From the NCBI GenBank assembly GCA_916613615.1, contig OU744733.1, positions 34,945,939 to 35,009,938 on the forward strand: a DNA stretch of 64,000 nt. The letters run 5' to 3'. The notes below the pieces were generated by a model. The model was not told where the DNA came from. It searched no databases and worked only from the letters and a program-made list of their open reading frames with translations. Position 1 is the stretch's first letter. Every line of letters begins with the position of its first letter. The stretch comes from Steromphala cineraria (Eukaryota; Mollusca; Gastropoda; Trochida; Trochidae). This document shows positions 45,594 through 58,426 of this stretch, piece by piece. The position numbers and the translations under genes are program-made.

Positions 45594-45957
45594 TTAAAGG
45601 GGCAGTAGCACGTTTTTAGGGGGAATATAAGGTGATGTCAGGAAAATGAAAATTAATGGTTCCAATTGAAAGACAATGTATTTAAACTAAATGGAGCAGT
45701 AATAATTCAAATATTTAACGTAAAGTTTAGCCATGCGATTCCTTTTTCTTACAGAAAATGAATTAAAGGTGTTCACACAAAAATGGCGCCTATGTATTTT
45801 ATGTGAATCTTCATACTTTGTCCTCTGACTATGGATGATTGACTTGTGTAATGAAATTTTTGACACTGTCAAAATAATACATTTAACATTAACTTACAAT
45901 TATCACTGAACATTTGAAAATATAAAATTATCAAAAAACGTGCTACTGCCCCTTTAA
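45594..45957 (-). mobile_element. Family C MITE, inverted member of a head-to-head pair
   Basis: 364 bp, intact ends, minus orientation. Shares its right-hand TTAA with the next copy. Confidence 0.93.
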
Positions 45958-46318
45958 AGGGGCAGTAGCACGTTTTTTGACAATTTTATGTTTTAATTTT
46001 TTCACTGATAATTGTAAGTTAATGTTAAATGTATTCCTTTGATAGTGTCAAAAATCTAATCACACAAACCAATCATCCATAGTCAGAGATCAAATTATAA
46101 AGATTCACATAAAATCCATTGGCAGCCATTTTTGTGTGAACACCTTTAATTCATTTTGTGTAAGAAACATGAATCGCATGGCTAAACTTAACGTTATATA
46201 TTTAAATTAGTACTGCTTCATTTAGTTTAAATACATTTTCTTTCAATTGGAACCATTTATTTTCATTTTCCTGACATCACCTTATATTCCCCATAAAAAC
46301 GTGCTACTGCCCCTTTAA
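45954..46318 (+). mobile_element. Family C MITE, second member of the pair
   Basis: 365 bp, plus orientation. The junction gcccctttaaaggggc at 45947-45962 contains a single TTAA used by both elements. Confidence 0.93.
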
Positions 46319-46371
46319 GGATAGAGGTAATGGTCAGGTCATACGGATACCATTCAACAAGATTTATGCTT

Positions 46372-46449
46372 AAAGATGTGAACATGCCGGTAATGACTGA
46401 AATATTGCCCAAACGGCGTAAATCAATAACTCACTCACTCATTCACTAG
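46372..46449 (+). repeat. SINE 3' tail
   Basis: gactgaaatattgcccaaac, ggcgtaaatcaataactcac, tcactcattcacta. This motif ends many molluscan tRNA-derived SINEs; no promoter head is present here. Confidence 0.6.
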
Positions 46450-46649
46450 AGATCTGAATCCATGTATGTTCGATACTCAGAAACATGTCAAGCAGAGGTT
46501 TGACCCTTAATTTCTTTTGAGTAGTATATTTATAAACCAAAGGACGTAACATGAAAATATGATATTATCATATGGTAGAATATCAGCTTGAAAACCATCA
46601 AAATATATATGTTTATTTAAATCTGTTTCTCTAACCGATCTTCTTTTAA

Positions 46650-46970
46650 CCCGATGTCAGGAAAATAAAAATAAATGGTTCCAATTGAAAGACATTGTAT
46701 TTAAACCTAAACGAAGCAGTAATCAAATATATAATGTTACGTTTAGTCATGCCTTACGCAAATAAATTAAAGGTGTTCACACAAAAATGGCTGCCAATGG
46801 ACTTTATGTGATTCTTAATAATTTGCTCTCTGACTATGGATGATTGGTATGTGAAAAATGAAATTTTGACACTATGAAAGTAATACAAAAAGTAATGGCA
46901 TTAACGTAAAATTATCAGTGGAAAAATTAAAACATAAAATTAAAAAACAAACATGCTACTACCACTTTTA
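46650..46970 (-). mobile_element. Family C MITE, truncated and degenerate, inverted
   Basis: Starts inside the family at cccgatgtcaggaaaataaa and ends acatgctactaccactttta. The tgatgtca-side terminus is missing. Confidence 0.82.
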
Positions 46971-47024
46971 GGCAAGGCATAATTTAACAATTTAAACCCT
47001 TCCCCTAGAAATCTTACTTATGGT

Positions 47025-47084
47025 AGGAAGTACTCTTGAATTTTGTTTCCACAAAAAATACCCTGATAGGACTGTCCCTTTAAA
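47025..47084 (+). mobile_element. Family A MITE, 3' end only
   Basis: gaattttgtttccacaaaaa then ataccctgataggactgtcc and ctttaa match the last 60 bp of the 209-632 copy. Confidence 0.75.
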
Positions 47085-47696
47085 TAACCCCCCCCTAGAT
47101 ACCAAATTCTAAATTTGCACACTAAATGTCAATTTAGTAAATGAAACATAGACTAGGATGCAAGATGGTTAAAAAGATATTGCCAACTAATTTTTATTAT
47201 TATTAAGTAACACTGAGTAAATAACTTTTGATCCTGTTCTTCTAGATGTTGCCAATGTTACCCCAAAAGGTAGAAATCTAAAATATGTAAGTATGTAAAC
47301 TTAACTATTTTTGTCAGTCATGGTTATTTTGTAGTTTTCCTTTTGACCTTATTGGTTTATTACTGAATCAATACCATCTGATATCGAAAAACTGTAATTA
47401 TTATTTTATATACCCCTGGTACATTATTATAGGAAAAAAACTGTTACAATCAACCCTTGGTTTTCTATGTGTAGTCGTGCTTTCCATGCTTTCATCTGGG
47501 AACCACCGTTATTGCTGGAGGCAAGAAATTTCATTGGCTGGTTGTTATAAAAGAGTCATAAGAGACTTTTGGCTGGATAGATATCATGTAGAAGTTGAAT
47601 CCCCTGGGATTTATATGAGTCGACTCAAGGTAAATGTCCTTCAAGTACTATAAAAATACAACTATTGAATCATTAAAGAAATAGAAATTTGTCATT

Positions 47697-47945
47697 CTCT
47701 CCCCACAGAGTCAGATCAAGTCATGAAATGTTGATCGAGCCCCTGTTCTTATTCGCCGAGTTTTAAGGGTAGAATTGGAGATGCCTGATTGAAGGCAATC
47801 AAAGTTAGTTGCGCAATCAACCAGGCTTCGTTAATCAAGCTGTCAAGTTGTGCAATCAGCGACGCTATTCTACTGAATCATGGCAAAGGCATTGTGATAT
47901 GAACCTATACATCTCTATGCGAGAAGCATTGTCATTTTCTAAGAA
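47697..47945. mobile_element. Family F related fragment
   Basis: ctccccacagagtcagatca, agaattggagatgcctgatt and gcgcaatcaaccaggc match arms and interior of 41993-42490 with many changes. Confidence 0.5.
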
Positions 47946-48167
47946 AATTCAAACAGATTGTGCTGCAAATTGTTTCCTTTAGGGGTAACTGCCAGAATCC
48001 ACGGATTTGGTCTAATAAGAATGGCGAGGGAGAAGATGGACAAACATATGATGCACAACTCATAAAAATATGAATGTTCTTCTTCACTCGATGAGATAAA
48101 CATGGAACTAGTCAAGATAAAATCAATTATATCCTCAAAGTAGCAGGAATGAATTATTTTCAATTGT

Positions 48168-48490
48168 AGAGTGCGGTGGTGTAGTGGTTAGCTTGCTGGC
48201 CTCTCATGCCAAAGACCCGGGTTCGAATCCAGGTGGAGGCACCAAAGATTTGTGACCTGGGCTTTACACCGTGTTGTGTCCTTGGGCAAGGCACTTCATC
48301 CACATTGCACTCAGTCTACCCAGCTGTACAATTGGGTACCTGAATACGGGAAGTACGGACCTATGTGGTCGCGCGAAGCGCTTAGTAGCGGCTTTGAAAG
48401 TACAATTCCTTCAGGGTGATAATGTACAGCCAATGAGCAGTGCTTGCACTGGATATTAGGCTTAAAAATGTTCATTATTATTATTAATGA
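48168..48490 (+). mobile_element. tRNA-derived SINE, complete
   Basis: The tRNA-like head is 48170-48242: A-box-like gtagtggttagcttgctgg and B-box ggttcgaatcc, ending ggaggcacc. The body contains gtgtccttgggcaaggcact, a core shared by many invertebrate SINEs, and the tail is an ATT repeat (ttattattattaa). The head would be a Pol III promoter. The 62-codon frame inside is not a gene. Confidence 0.9.
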
Positions 48491-51295
48491 ATGAAGAAGT
48501 CATGAATGATTTTCATTTTTTATTCAAAAGCCAACCATATATACAGCAAACAAGAACGGTGGTGAATAACCATAGACACTCACCAGTGAAAAACATCAAT
48601 AACAGATATCAACAACTGTACAGTTCGTACTCCCGATCTGGAGTCACGTGGTAGATAACTTGTGTCGTAGGACTGAGATTCAAGCAACTCATTTCTCGGA
48701 ACTCCTTTCATATAAAACCAAAACCTAAAATTCTCAAATTTTCATTGTATTATGGGCCTGAGGCCTTAACTACTGAATAAATATGTCTGTCTGTCTGTCT
48801 GTCTGTCTGTCAAAACCTAAATTAAACATAATTCTTGTTTGTAACTTTCAAATAGTATCATTCTATATTATTAGTTATAAAATGAAAAGCTTTTTGGAGA
48901 ATAACTCAGGCAAATATTATTATGGAAACATCTACATAGAGTTATGGAAATGTAAATAACTTATTTTCTAGATGAAGATCGGTAATGATTTGAAGTATGT
49001 ATTTAGTCTTTTGATTTGATAATGAAACAATTGCATTTCTTCTTTTCTTCAGACATCAAAACTAGTTCAAAAGAGTTTATGAAAATAAATATCGACTATT
49101 CTTCAATTAAATGGATTGAGATGAAATAATTGATAAGTTTTTATAAATTCAGGGAATTAAAATGTAAATTTTAAATTTTTCATAAGAGCATTTGCTAAGA
49201 AGTTGTGATCAATTAACAGAATATTTGTCTACCTTTCCATACCCCTATTTCGATTCCTCAATTTCCTCACATAAAAAAATAATCCCTATTATTCATTCTT
49301 TACATCAACAGTAATATGAAAAGTTTCTTAGATAATACTTTTTGTTATAAAAAAACTAGTGAAAGCATTTTAACATTGCCATGAACATGAAATAAACTAT
49401 GGTGTATCCAGACTTCAAAGAAAACATGTTTCATTAAAATCAAGTTAAATCTGTTAAAGCAATAACATAATTTCTGAAAATGATTTTCACACTTAATAGA
49501 CATAAATTTGAAAAGAAAGAATGTCCTTGAGTAATTTTTCTGAAACATAACCTGAGCTATTTTCAGTCGATAAACAAAGTAATATAGTCATATGAGATCT
49601 TTTAAACTGTCATTACACAGAAAAGTTCTTTATTGAATATACAATTTGAGAGAGGAGCATAACTGCAAAATTTGAATTTTAAAGATTTCTATACTAAAAT
49701 CCAAAAGAAACGTCCCATCTATATTTGATTCTCGATTCTCGATAGAACAAAAAATATAACAAAACGATATTGTTTCACTTTAACCACTGCATTTTGTGCG
49801 TTAAAGCGATGTGTTTCTTCAGAAGGTCCTTGGCATACATAAGAATGGTGTCTTTTTTTAATTATCTTTCATGATTTTTTATGTGTGTGAAAAGACAAAA
49901 AGGGATGTTTCTTTTGGATTTTAGTTTATTTTCTATCTTCAGAGTGGACTTCTCTAAGCATGCAGCTATCTTTCATCACACACTCCTATCTACATTAGAT
50001 ATAAATGCAATAAGTTATGGATATATATTTAAATCACAACTGCATGAGGACTAAATGACAATTCCATCATATAGTAATTCATATTCTTCAAACATTTTCT
50101 TTCAAATATTATACAAAATGAGTGGTTTTAATGTGTGTAATATTGATGATAATGAACATTGTCACAAAATGATAAAAATACTTTTAAAAGGAAAATAACA
50201 ATGTTTTTATAACATTAATTGTAAGCAAATGATGATTATCTTTCAAACATGTTTCATCATACAATGGAAACTTATCAAACTCGGAGATTTACATGTGCAA
50301 AGACAAGCATCTTACAAAAATAAGAAAACTTTTAAGCCATGACAAAATTAGAACTGATGTAATGGAGACAGATTGACAGGGGTAATTGAGCATTGAATAA
50401 ACAAACAATGACACTGAAATAAGCTACAATAATATGCGGTGTCTTCTATGACTGAACAAAATTCCAGAAAAATGAAGAGATCTAAGGTCAAATAATTTTC
50501 AATTCTTATTCCTCATAAGGTTCATTTCAAGGCTCATATTTAGATTTTTTGTTAAAAAATGACCTTGATTTTATCAATCAAATGTTGAAATAGGCTAAAA
50601 AAAATCACTTTCCTGCTCTGATTTTAATGAGTTTGTTAGTAGAACACAGAAATACAGAACAGAACCTTTAACCTAGCTTGACTAGAATGCTGGACAATTA
50701 AAAAAGTTGTTAATAAAATTATTATTTCCATGGGAATATTTTTAAATTTCTGTTGGTCGTTTTTAACTTCATTAGTAAAGATGATTTTAACTCATAGCTT
50801 CAAATTAAAGCAAAATGTAATCAAATGACATGATTTCAAATAATTGCTAAATTAAAAATCTAAAACATCTCAGAAAATTATATTGAAATAGTGAACAATA
50901 GAAAACTTCTTTAACATCATTTTATCCTTGAGCTTACTTCCTTAATCCTGAAACAACTAAATTGACACTTAGGTACTAAATATCAAACGATCTCTCAATA
51001 AACAACATCATCTTGTAATTGAGTATAAAAATAAATGGAACCATGCACTTTTCAAAATGTTTGAACATGAAATTAGAGACATGTAACAAATATTTCTTGA
51101 AACTCTTCATAGATGTTTTCGACATGATACAGAAAACAAATAACAACGTCATGGCCATATGACATTTAACATTTCTTATCTAACAAAAAAGTAATTCTGT
51201 AAGATTCCTTTCTGTAAGTTAGGGGGAGTTTGTAATTAATAATAGACATAATAGAAATAAAGATAGCTTCTCATTCAGTGATAAACCCAATAAAA
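48491..51295. other. AT-rich spacer; one CTGT microsatellite
   Basis: Apart from (CTGT)n at 48787-48811 I see no exon, terminal repeat or array. Confidence 0.4.
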
Positions 51296-53476
51296 GTACC
51301 GAGGGTACAGAAGCTCACCTAAAAATGAATGATGTGGTAAAATGGTTTAATTATACATGTAACCATCTTTTATATATAAATTGATTATGGCTGCCATCAT
51401 GATTTTTTTATCTTTTAAAATACTAGTCTTCTTTTGGAAACGACTAGAGCTTGAACAAACATTAATACACGAATGATATAATCATGATAAGTTAACAAGC
51501 AGTAGGTTTTTGTATAACTTTTTTGTATATCTATGGCTGAATTGGTGACCATCTTGTACTTTTTAATCTTCAAAATGCTACTTTTTGTGGGCATCCGTAT
51601 TAATTTCATTATGATATCTTGATTGGTTTAGGTGTATCCATTTAAATGTCATTCATTACTTACAGGATGGTGGCCACTTACATTTGTTTTGTAGTGAATC
51701 ATTAATATGATTTCAAGATTATTTCACTGATGGTTATGCTGCATGGGATATTGAGAATCCCAAGAGTACAGATTTTTCAAGGAAAATGAATGACTGATTG
51801 AGAGGAAATTCATAAACACAGCAAAGCAAAAGACATGTTTATTTTGTTTTATTATGTTTACTTTCATTAAAGTATCAATTTATTTAACACTCATACAGTA
51901 CTATAATGGTAAACATTTTTGCATTGTCAAATCAACAGAGAGATATGACAAATCAAATTTCCTTCCTTTTCTTACTAAACCCTTTTCGATTTTCATCTTC
52001 ATATTTATTCCACATCAACTTATCATGTAGATTGCTAAACACAAAGCTTATTGTAGACAAGTTTTGTGTAAGTTGTTATTCTTAGAAAGAACATATCACT
52101 GTCATGAGAATACAAGTCCATAACTTTTATTGCATACACATGGGCCATGGCCATATAGCATAATGCTCTACCATATCAATTGGGTCAGGTTGATTATGCA
52201 ACAGACTAGCAGCTGACACTGTGATGCTAGCAGCCTGCCTTGGGATGTGTATTAGGCATAGTGGAATATCTGAACTCTGGTTGACCCCTTATGTGTGGTA
52301 TTTAAAAGAATTAAGGGAGATGCCATTGTTTAAAGATTAACATGTTTAATGTGATTTGGTTTTTGCAGCTAGTTGCCTTAAAGATTTTAAACAAATTAAT
52401 CAATTATGTTTGTCTTTCATCTTAATTTTTTTTTAAAACACTTAAAAATATAGAACAACTTGCACGACAATCTTAAATATTCCATATTAAAGATAATATT
52501 ATGATTAGTAAGTTCAAATTAGAGAATTTATATGGTGCCAGTGATCACTTGATGAAAGATTAAAATTTAATAAAAATGATGTGTCATCTGCAGCTGAAAA
52601 GTCAATATGGCTGCTATTGCGGCCATCTTGGATTCTCAAAACTGAAAAGTCTACCTTTCTGTGTGGAATCACTATAGGTATAACATACTACAATATAAAA
52701 ATGATATCTAGATTGGTTTAGGAGAAATAGTCTTTGTCATGAAATCTAATTGAAAATTCAATATGGCTGCCATGGCGGCCATATTGGATTCTCGAAAACT
52801 TAAACATCTACCTTTCTGTGCGGAATCACCATAGGTATAACATACTACAATTTCAGAATGATATCTGTATTCGTTTAGAAGGAGTAGTCTTTTTCATGAA
52901 ATCTAATTGAAAATTCAATATGGCTGTCATGGTGGCCATCTTGGATTCTCAAAACTGAAACGTCTACCTTTCTGTGAGGAATCACCATGGGTATAACATA
53001 ATACAATTTCAGAATGATATCTGTATTCGTTTAGAAGGAGTAGTCTTTTTCATGAAATCTAATTGAAAAAGTAATATGGCTGTCATGGCGGCCATCTTGG
53101 ATTCTCAAAACTGAAACGTCTACCTTTCTGTGAGGAATCACCATGGGTATAACATAATACAATTTCAGAATGATATCTGTATTCGTTTAGAAGGAGTAGT
53201 CTTTTTCATGAAATCTTCGTGAAAATTCAATATGGCTGTCATGGCGGCCATCTTGGATTCTCAAAATTGAAACGTCTACCTTTCTGTGAGGAATCACCAT
53301 GGGTATAACATACTACAATTTCAGAATGATATCTGAATTCGTTTAGGAGGAGTAGTCTTTTTCGTGAAAGTTTACGGACGGACAGACGGACGGACGGACA
53401 GACGGACAGACGGACAGACGACGGACGAAGCGCCATGACATAAGCTCACATTTACTGTGTAAAGGTGAGCTAAAAA
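51296..53476. mobile_element. Family E element (about 2.2 kb) with 155-bp tandem units
   Basis: Begins with the hairpin gtaccgagggtac and agaagctcacct; ends with gctcacatttactgtgtaa, aggtgagctaaaaaa. From 52600 there are five units of about 155 bp (ggctgycatggcggccatct, acctttctgtgaggaatcac, ggagtagtctttttcatgaa), then a GACG/GACA microsatellite at 53375-53420. The terminal layout matches family B although the internal sequence differs. Joining the two ends as one element is inference. Confidence 0.7.
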
Positions 53477-54288
53477 ATTACCCTTTAAAAAGGAAATCAC
53501 CTTTTAGAACATGCTTGATTTGAGAATCACAGGGCCACGAAACTACATTTCATAATCCAATATTTCAAGTCACATATACACAACAAGTTTATAGTTTCTT
53601 GAGGAGAAATTGAAAATTGGACCCTAAATGCTGAATACCTAACAATATATTCATTGTTACATTTAAGCCGTTAGAAATAATCTGCTGATTGTGAAGCACT
53701 GGAAATACTATCATAGAATGTTATACCTATTGTATATATAAAATGATGTTTCAAGGGCCATATTACTGATTAATTGCCCCAGTAATCAATTCTTAAGTCA
53801 CTGAGATCAACATAAGATGCAAGGTTTGCTGATAGGGCATTATGTACAATAGAATCTTTTCTCAAGCTGTACAGCAATGTTTTTCATTAACATTTTAATT
53901 TCTTAACTCATATACTGATTTTCAAATTCTTCAGCATACTATCACTGCCTTTGCCGAGAGGATAAAAATGTCTTTGGAAAATATTAAACACACCTGTTAT
54001 AAGTTTCATATTTATTAGATTTCAGGGGCAGTTAAGCTTGTAGCTTAGAAATTAAACTATTCTAAACGTTGATTCAGTCAGAACAAGCATTTGACTGGAG
54101 GCATGATTTTAAAGAAAGCGCTTGAAAAATAACTGCTGCATTTAACCTATGAATTGAAATGATTGAAAATTAAACTATAAACATTTAAAGCATATGTTGT
54201 TTTCATTATTAGCGCCTGTGGTAAAACTGCAAGAAATACCCTTTGTACTGAGAATTGAGATAACTTTAAATGAAGTAAAGAAGACAAG

Positions 54289-54357
54289 AGTAATTCTATG
54301 GATGAACGACTTCTTTATCTATTCCAATAAAGTAGGTGTTCATCCATAGAATTACTC
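54289..54357. repeat. Hairpin family H, small member
   Basis: Left agtaattctatggatgaacg and right cgttcatcc-type inverse (gttcatccatagaattact) form 29-bp arms around a 12-bp loop; cttctttat is inside. catcaacttctagaatgcca follows at 54366, the shared family motif. Confidence 0.85.
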
Positions 54358-54954
54358 CTTATACCATCAACTTCTAGAATGCCACTCAAACAGCTTTAAA
54401 TGAATTCATGTGAAAGTAATATGGATCTAGGCCCCTCAGATATTTGGACAAATTTTCTATGACTCAGGGCTGATGTAAGGAACAAAACTTATAAACCATT
54501 CTTGCCAGACATTGGATCTAAATTTAATAGTTTGAGGGATGACACTCAATGCACTGGAACAAAGCATGGAACTCCATCAATGGTTGACATTGAATGCAAG
54601 CTAAAACTGGAGCCAAGACTGATATTCTACGAAATTTCTACTGGAGCCAGAAGAACCATCAAGTTCTTTTGTGATCCTCAGACAGCTTGTGATCATGTCT
54701 AGATGTCTAGTATGTCTAGAACTGATCTCCAGTGGCCAATCTCCTTGGGTTCAAACTGCTATATCTGCTGCCACGGTCACCCTCATGACGGTTCTAACTG
54801 CTGTATCTTGCTGCAAACTATCGCCCTCATGACAGTTCTAACTGCTAGAAGTTGCTGCCATGATGTTGCCGATATTCTCGTCACCCTAACTGCATAGGTA
54901 GAGTTCAAATCTCATGCTGATAAATCATAAAGTTCAAGTCCTAAACTATTTGCA

Positions 54955-55260
54955 TCTGTTCAGAGCACATTGTGTGAGAGGCTGCCTCCCCATGTTCAAG
55001 TTCCTTCATAACAATGTCCACCAAAGATGATAAGATTAGTTGATAGTTTCTATCTGTTCAGAGCACATTGTGTGAGAGGCTGCCTCCCCATGTTCAAGTT
55101 GCTTCTTAACAATGTCCACCAAAGATGATAAGATTAGTTGATAGTTTCTATCTGTTCAGAGCACATTGGGCTGCTCTCTTCCTTTAACTTGCCTCAGCAC
55201 AATGTCCACCAAAGTTGGTATGATCAGTTGATGAATTCCATCTGTTCAGAGCAGGGCAGA
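54955..55260. repeat. 98-bp tandem repeat, three units
   Basis: tctgttcagagcac starts at 54955, 55053, 55151 and, diverged, 55241. Units 1 and 2 are nearly identical (gaggctgcctccccatgttc). Located about 500 bp beyond the stop of the minus-strand gene. Confidence 0.88.
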
Positions 55261-55755
55261 TTCCAATAAGATGACTGCCTCTGAACACACCAAAGTTGAT
55301 ATGATCACTTACAAGTCATTGTTTGCATCCATGGATGATATGATGTGAAGTCATGGTTGTAGGGTTCTTGAGATACATAGATTTCTGGTATGTGTCTATT
55401 CACACATGATATGACTATCTATTGATGACAGGATATCCATCAATTCATAAAATGGTGATATCTCTACACGATCCTGACTTGAATCATGTGATGCTATCAA
55501 ACCAAGACATGATAGATGTGATATGGATAACTGCATTGTGATATGAACGATATCACTTGTTGCCATGGTGACAGATAGATGACATGCTATATGAACATTT
55601 GTGTGTCATTGCTGGCCAATAGTAACAGTGATATGCACAACTTCAGTCCAGTGCCAGATGACCAATACATGATTGCGGATGACGTTCTTGAACATTGAGG
55701 CATGAACAATATCAACATGTTACCATGGAGATGAAGAATGATTGACAGATGATGT

Positions 55756-55863
55756 TCATGGCACTTGTGTTAGTGTTGTATTTGCACTTTCAACCTCAGT
55801 CATTGGATCTGTCAGACTTCGCATCGCTGGAGACAGTTTGCTCTGAATGTTCTGAATGTAGCT
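55756..55863 (-). CDS. Unrecognised minus-strand gene, terminal exon
   Basis: Minus-strand acceptor tcctttgttccag, then 35 codons SYIQNIQSKLSPAMRSLTDP with tail MTEVESANTTLTQVP and TGA. Phase 0, joining the exon at 57627-57757. The sequence is polar, with no membrane segment or motif I recognise. It is probably the cytosolic C-terminus of a larger protein. Confidence 0.72.
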   Translation of the reverse strand, partial: SYIQNIQSKLSPAMRSLTDPMTEVESANTTLTQVP

Positions 55864-55987
55864 CTGGAACAAAGGAGAAAACTTCAAATTAACAATTTTC
55901 ACATACATTCATTTAATCGTTCACCCATACATTCAAGAAATCAGGATCAAAATGTATTTTCTGGTTTCTTAGGGGTTAAAAAGTTCA

Positions 55988-56106
55988 GGGGGTCGTTGCA
56001 CAAAATGACTTAACACTAAGGTTAACCTTAGTGCTATCCATTTAACATTGCACTAAGGCTACCTTACTGACTTAAGGTCACCTTCGTGGTTTGTGCAACG
56101 GCACCC
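55988..56106. mobile_element. Small MITE with gggtgccgttgcac ends
   Basis: 119 bp: left ggggtcgttgcacaaa, right tttgtgcaacggcaccc, with internal taaggttaacctta palindrome and acttaaggtca. A very short foldback-type element in the last intron of the minus-strand gene. Confidence 0.8.
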
Positions 56107-57124
56107 AGATGTACTGATTAAAAAACTATGTGCATGGTTGTGTTAGTATCTACAATTTAACATTTCATTGTCATTACAATTAACTTTCAGTTAATGAATA
56201 ATTAAGACAGAGGAAGTTTCAAGATCAAATTAATCTTGCAGTTTTTCATAGTAGAAAAATAAGAAGATTTTCTTTCTCAGTATGTTGATGTCATCACTAA
56301 TCATCTACCTAACTTCCTTAGAATTGTATTAAAAATGACCAGCGTTTCATAATTAGCATAAATGCTTGGCATGACAAAACATTTTCTTGTGTTCAACACA
56401 ATACCCAGTTCAAACTGTTTCTCATTATTTCCCTGCTAGTTATGTTCAACATCTCACTTCATGTTTGTAGATATTTCATCAAATGAGAAAAATACTGGAT
56501 TAACAAACTGGCATCAGATTTTCAAATTTACACTAACAATAACATTTATCTCAGCTCATCATCTTTGTAATCAAATTTTTTTTAAATAATTTCTTTCAAA
56601 ATATAATTTGACAGTAACATGAAACCTTTCACAACAAAATTCTTAGATAATAATTGTAACTCTTTTTTTGACTGAATGAAAAAGATTCTGACATTTCAGT
56701 GAACACATGAATATTCAATTTGAGAGCAAAAGAAAATTCACTAAGTTGTCATGTCACTTAAAACTTTGCAAATGTCATCTACATTAACACTTTAGAGAAA
56801 TAAAAAAAAAATCTTAACCTTTGAATCTCGTTTTCAGAAGAAGAACTTCAAATGAATCTTTCTAAAAAACATTAAAAGTCAAAAGTGTTTAAAATAGTGC
56901 CCTCTTAAATAAAAATGATTAGTTGGTTGTATGAAAAAATAATTTCCAAATTAATTTGTGAATCTTTTGCATCCTTAAAATGTATTTATTACTGAGGAAA
57001 GATTTTATGAGTGTCAAGAAAACATGAATAAAAAAGTTCTCTTTCACAAATTCAGTGGATTAGAATTGTTAGTTTGTGTCATTCTCATGCAAAATTTAAA
57101 AAATCTCAAATGTGTTTAGCATAG

Positions 57125-57530
57125 GTAAAAATACCGACCAATGAAAGAGTTGTTTAATTCACAGATTATGACCAATCAGATCACTTTTTTCATCCTTAAG
57201 AAAATGTGCTTATTTGTACAGCATAATTAATGATACCGACCAATTAAAGAGTTGCTTAATGCACAGATTTTAGTATTGACTAATTAGACCATTCTTTTGC
57301 AACAGATTTATGGTTTGCCGAATCAGATCACTTTTTGCATCACAGATTTACGGATTGCCAAAAAAGATAGCATTTTGCATCACAGATGTGATAATTAGGC
57401 AATCAGATCACTTTATGCACTGATTGAGTATCGACTAATCAGATCGCTTTTTGCATCACATATTTGAGTATTGCCCAATCAGATCACTGTAAGCCTCACA
57501 GATTTGAGTATTGACCAATCACATGAGTCG
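57125..57530 (+). repeat. Degenerate tandem repeat, about 43-50 bp
   Basis: Eight or so units of gaccaatcagatcacttttt plus gcatcacagatttgagtatt type with many indels. In the last intron of the minus-strand gene, about 100 bp past the 57627 donor; I do not see exon sequence copied into it. Confidence 0.75.
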
Positions 57531-57626
57531 ATCCAATAATTTGGTGAGTTCTGCCCGTGGAGCTGGCACTAGTTGTTAATGAAGCTAACATGCTGAAAGT
57601 TTAAAGTAACGAACGTTATCGTTCAC

Positions 57627-57757
57627 CTGTGCAATGACATCTCCGTTGACCCTCCTCACTTGGTACAGGTGGCGGTATCGAGAGTGCTGCGCGTCTCGAC
57701 GATCCCTCGCACGGATTCGTTTCAAATTCACCTTCTTAGATCTGTTAGTGTGTAATG
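57627..57757 (-). CDS. Unrecognised minus-strand gene, penultimate exon
   Basis: Minus-strand acceptor tttgtttcag, donor gtgaac. Two bases then 43 codons: LHTNRSKKVNLKRIRARDRR, DAQHSRYRHLYQVRRVNGDV, IAQ. Very basic, higher GC than the surroundings and open in only this phase. The Arg-rich stretch resembles a juxtamembrane cytosolic segment, but no family is recognised. Upstream exons should lie at higher coordinates and were not found with confidence. Confidence 0.75.
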
Positions 57758-58426
57758 CTGAAACAAAGAAAATTCCATTGATAAAAAGAGAAGGATATGT
57801 TGTTTATTGTTACATGAAACATAGATTAATTTCTAAATTAAGATTAATTTTTTATTCACCTTCTCTCAATATTTTTTTAAAGGAAAAAACATATTTTTTG
57901 ATAACATGAACAGAGTAAAGAAATATCTTTTATGTCAATGAAGAAATGTTTTATTATCCATCTTACTATAATATTTGTTTAATGTGCAAAGATGAACAAA
58001 GACATTTAAAACCACTCTCCAAAATCTGATTTTATATTTCAAGTAAAAGTTTGAAAACTCTTGAAATGCTTACGAAAGGTAATATATAATATGTGACATT
58101 CTAATGGAAAACTACATTTTCATCAGGATTGGAAAATAGTTACTCGCGTGATGTACATATCATGCTGCTTTTTTCATAAATATTTATCACATTGTTGAGA
58201 CATCCAGCTGAGAATAATATTTTACATTCTAGATCCATAAATTGGAGGAAAAAGAAAATAATAGACCTAAAAATGTCTTTCATACAAATGAGCCCTGAAC
58301 CAAGAAACCAAAAAGCATCAACTTTAATTGAATCTCTTAAAATTTGAATATGGAAAAATGATAGCTCAAATTATATCCTTGTATCAACATCAAGACTCAT
58401 CCTCATCAACCATTCTTCTGCCCTGA

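Noticed and set aside
47455..47660. Plus-strand open frame ending in a donor-like caag|gtaaat
   Set aside because: No family resemblance and no phase-compatible neighbouring exon.
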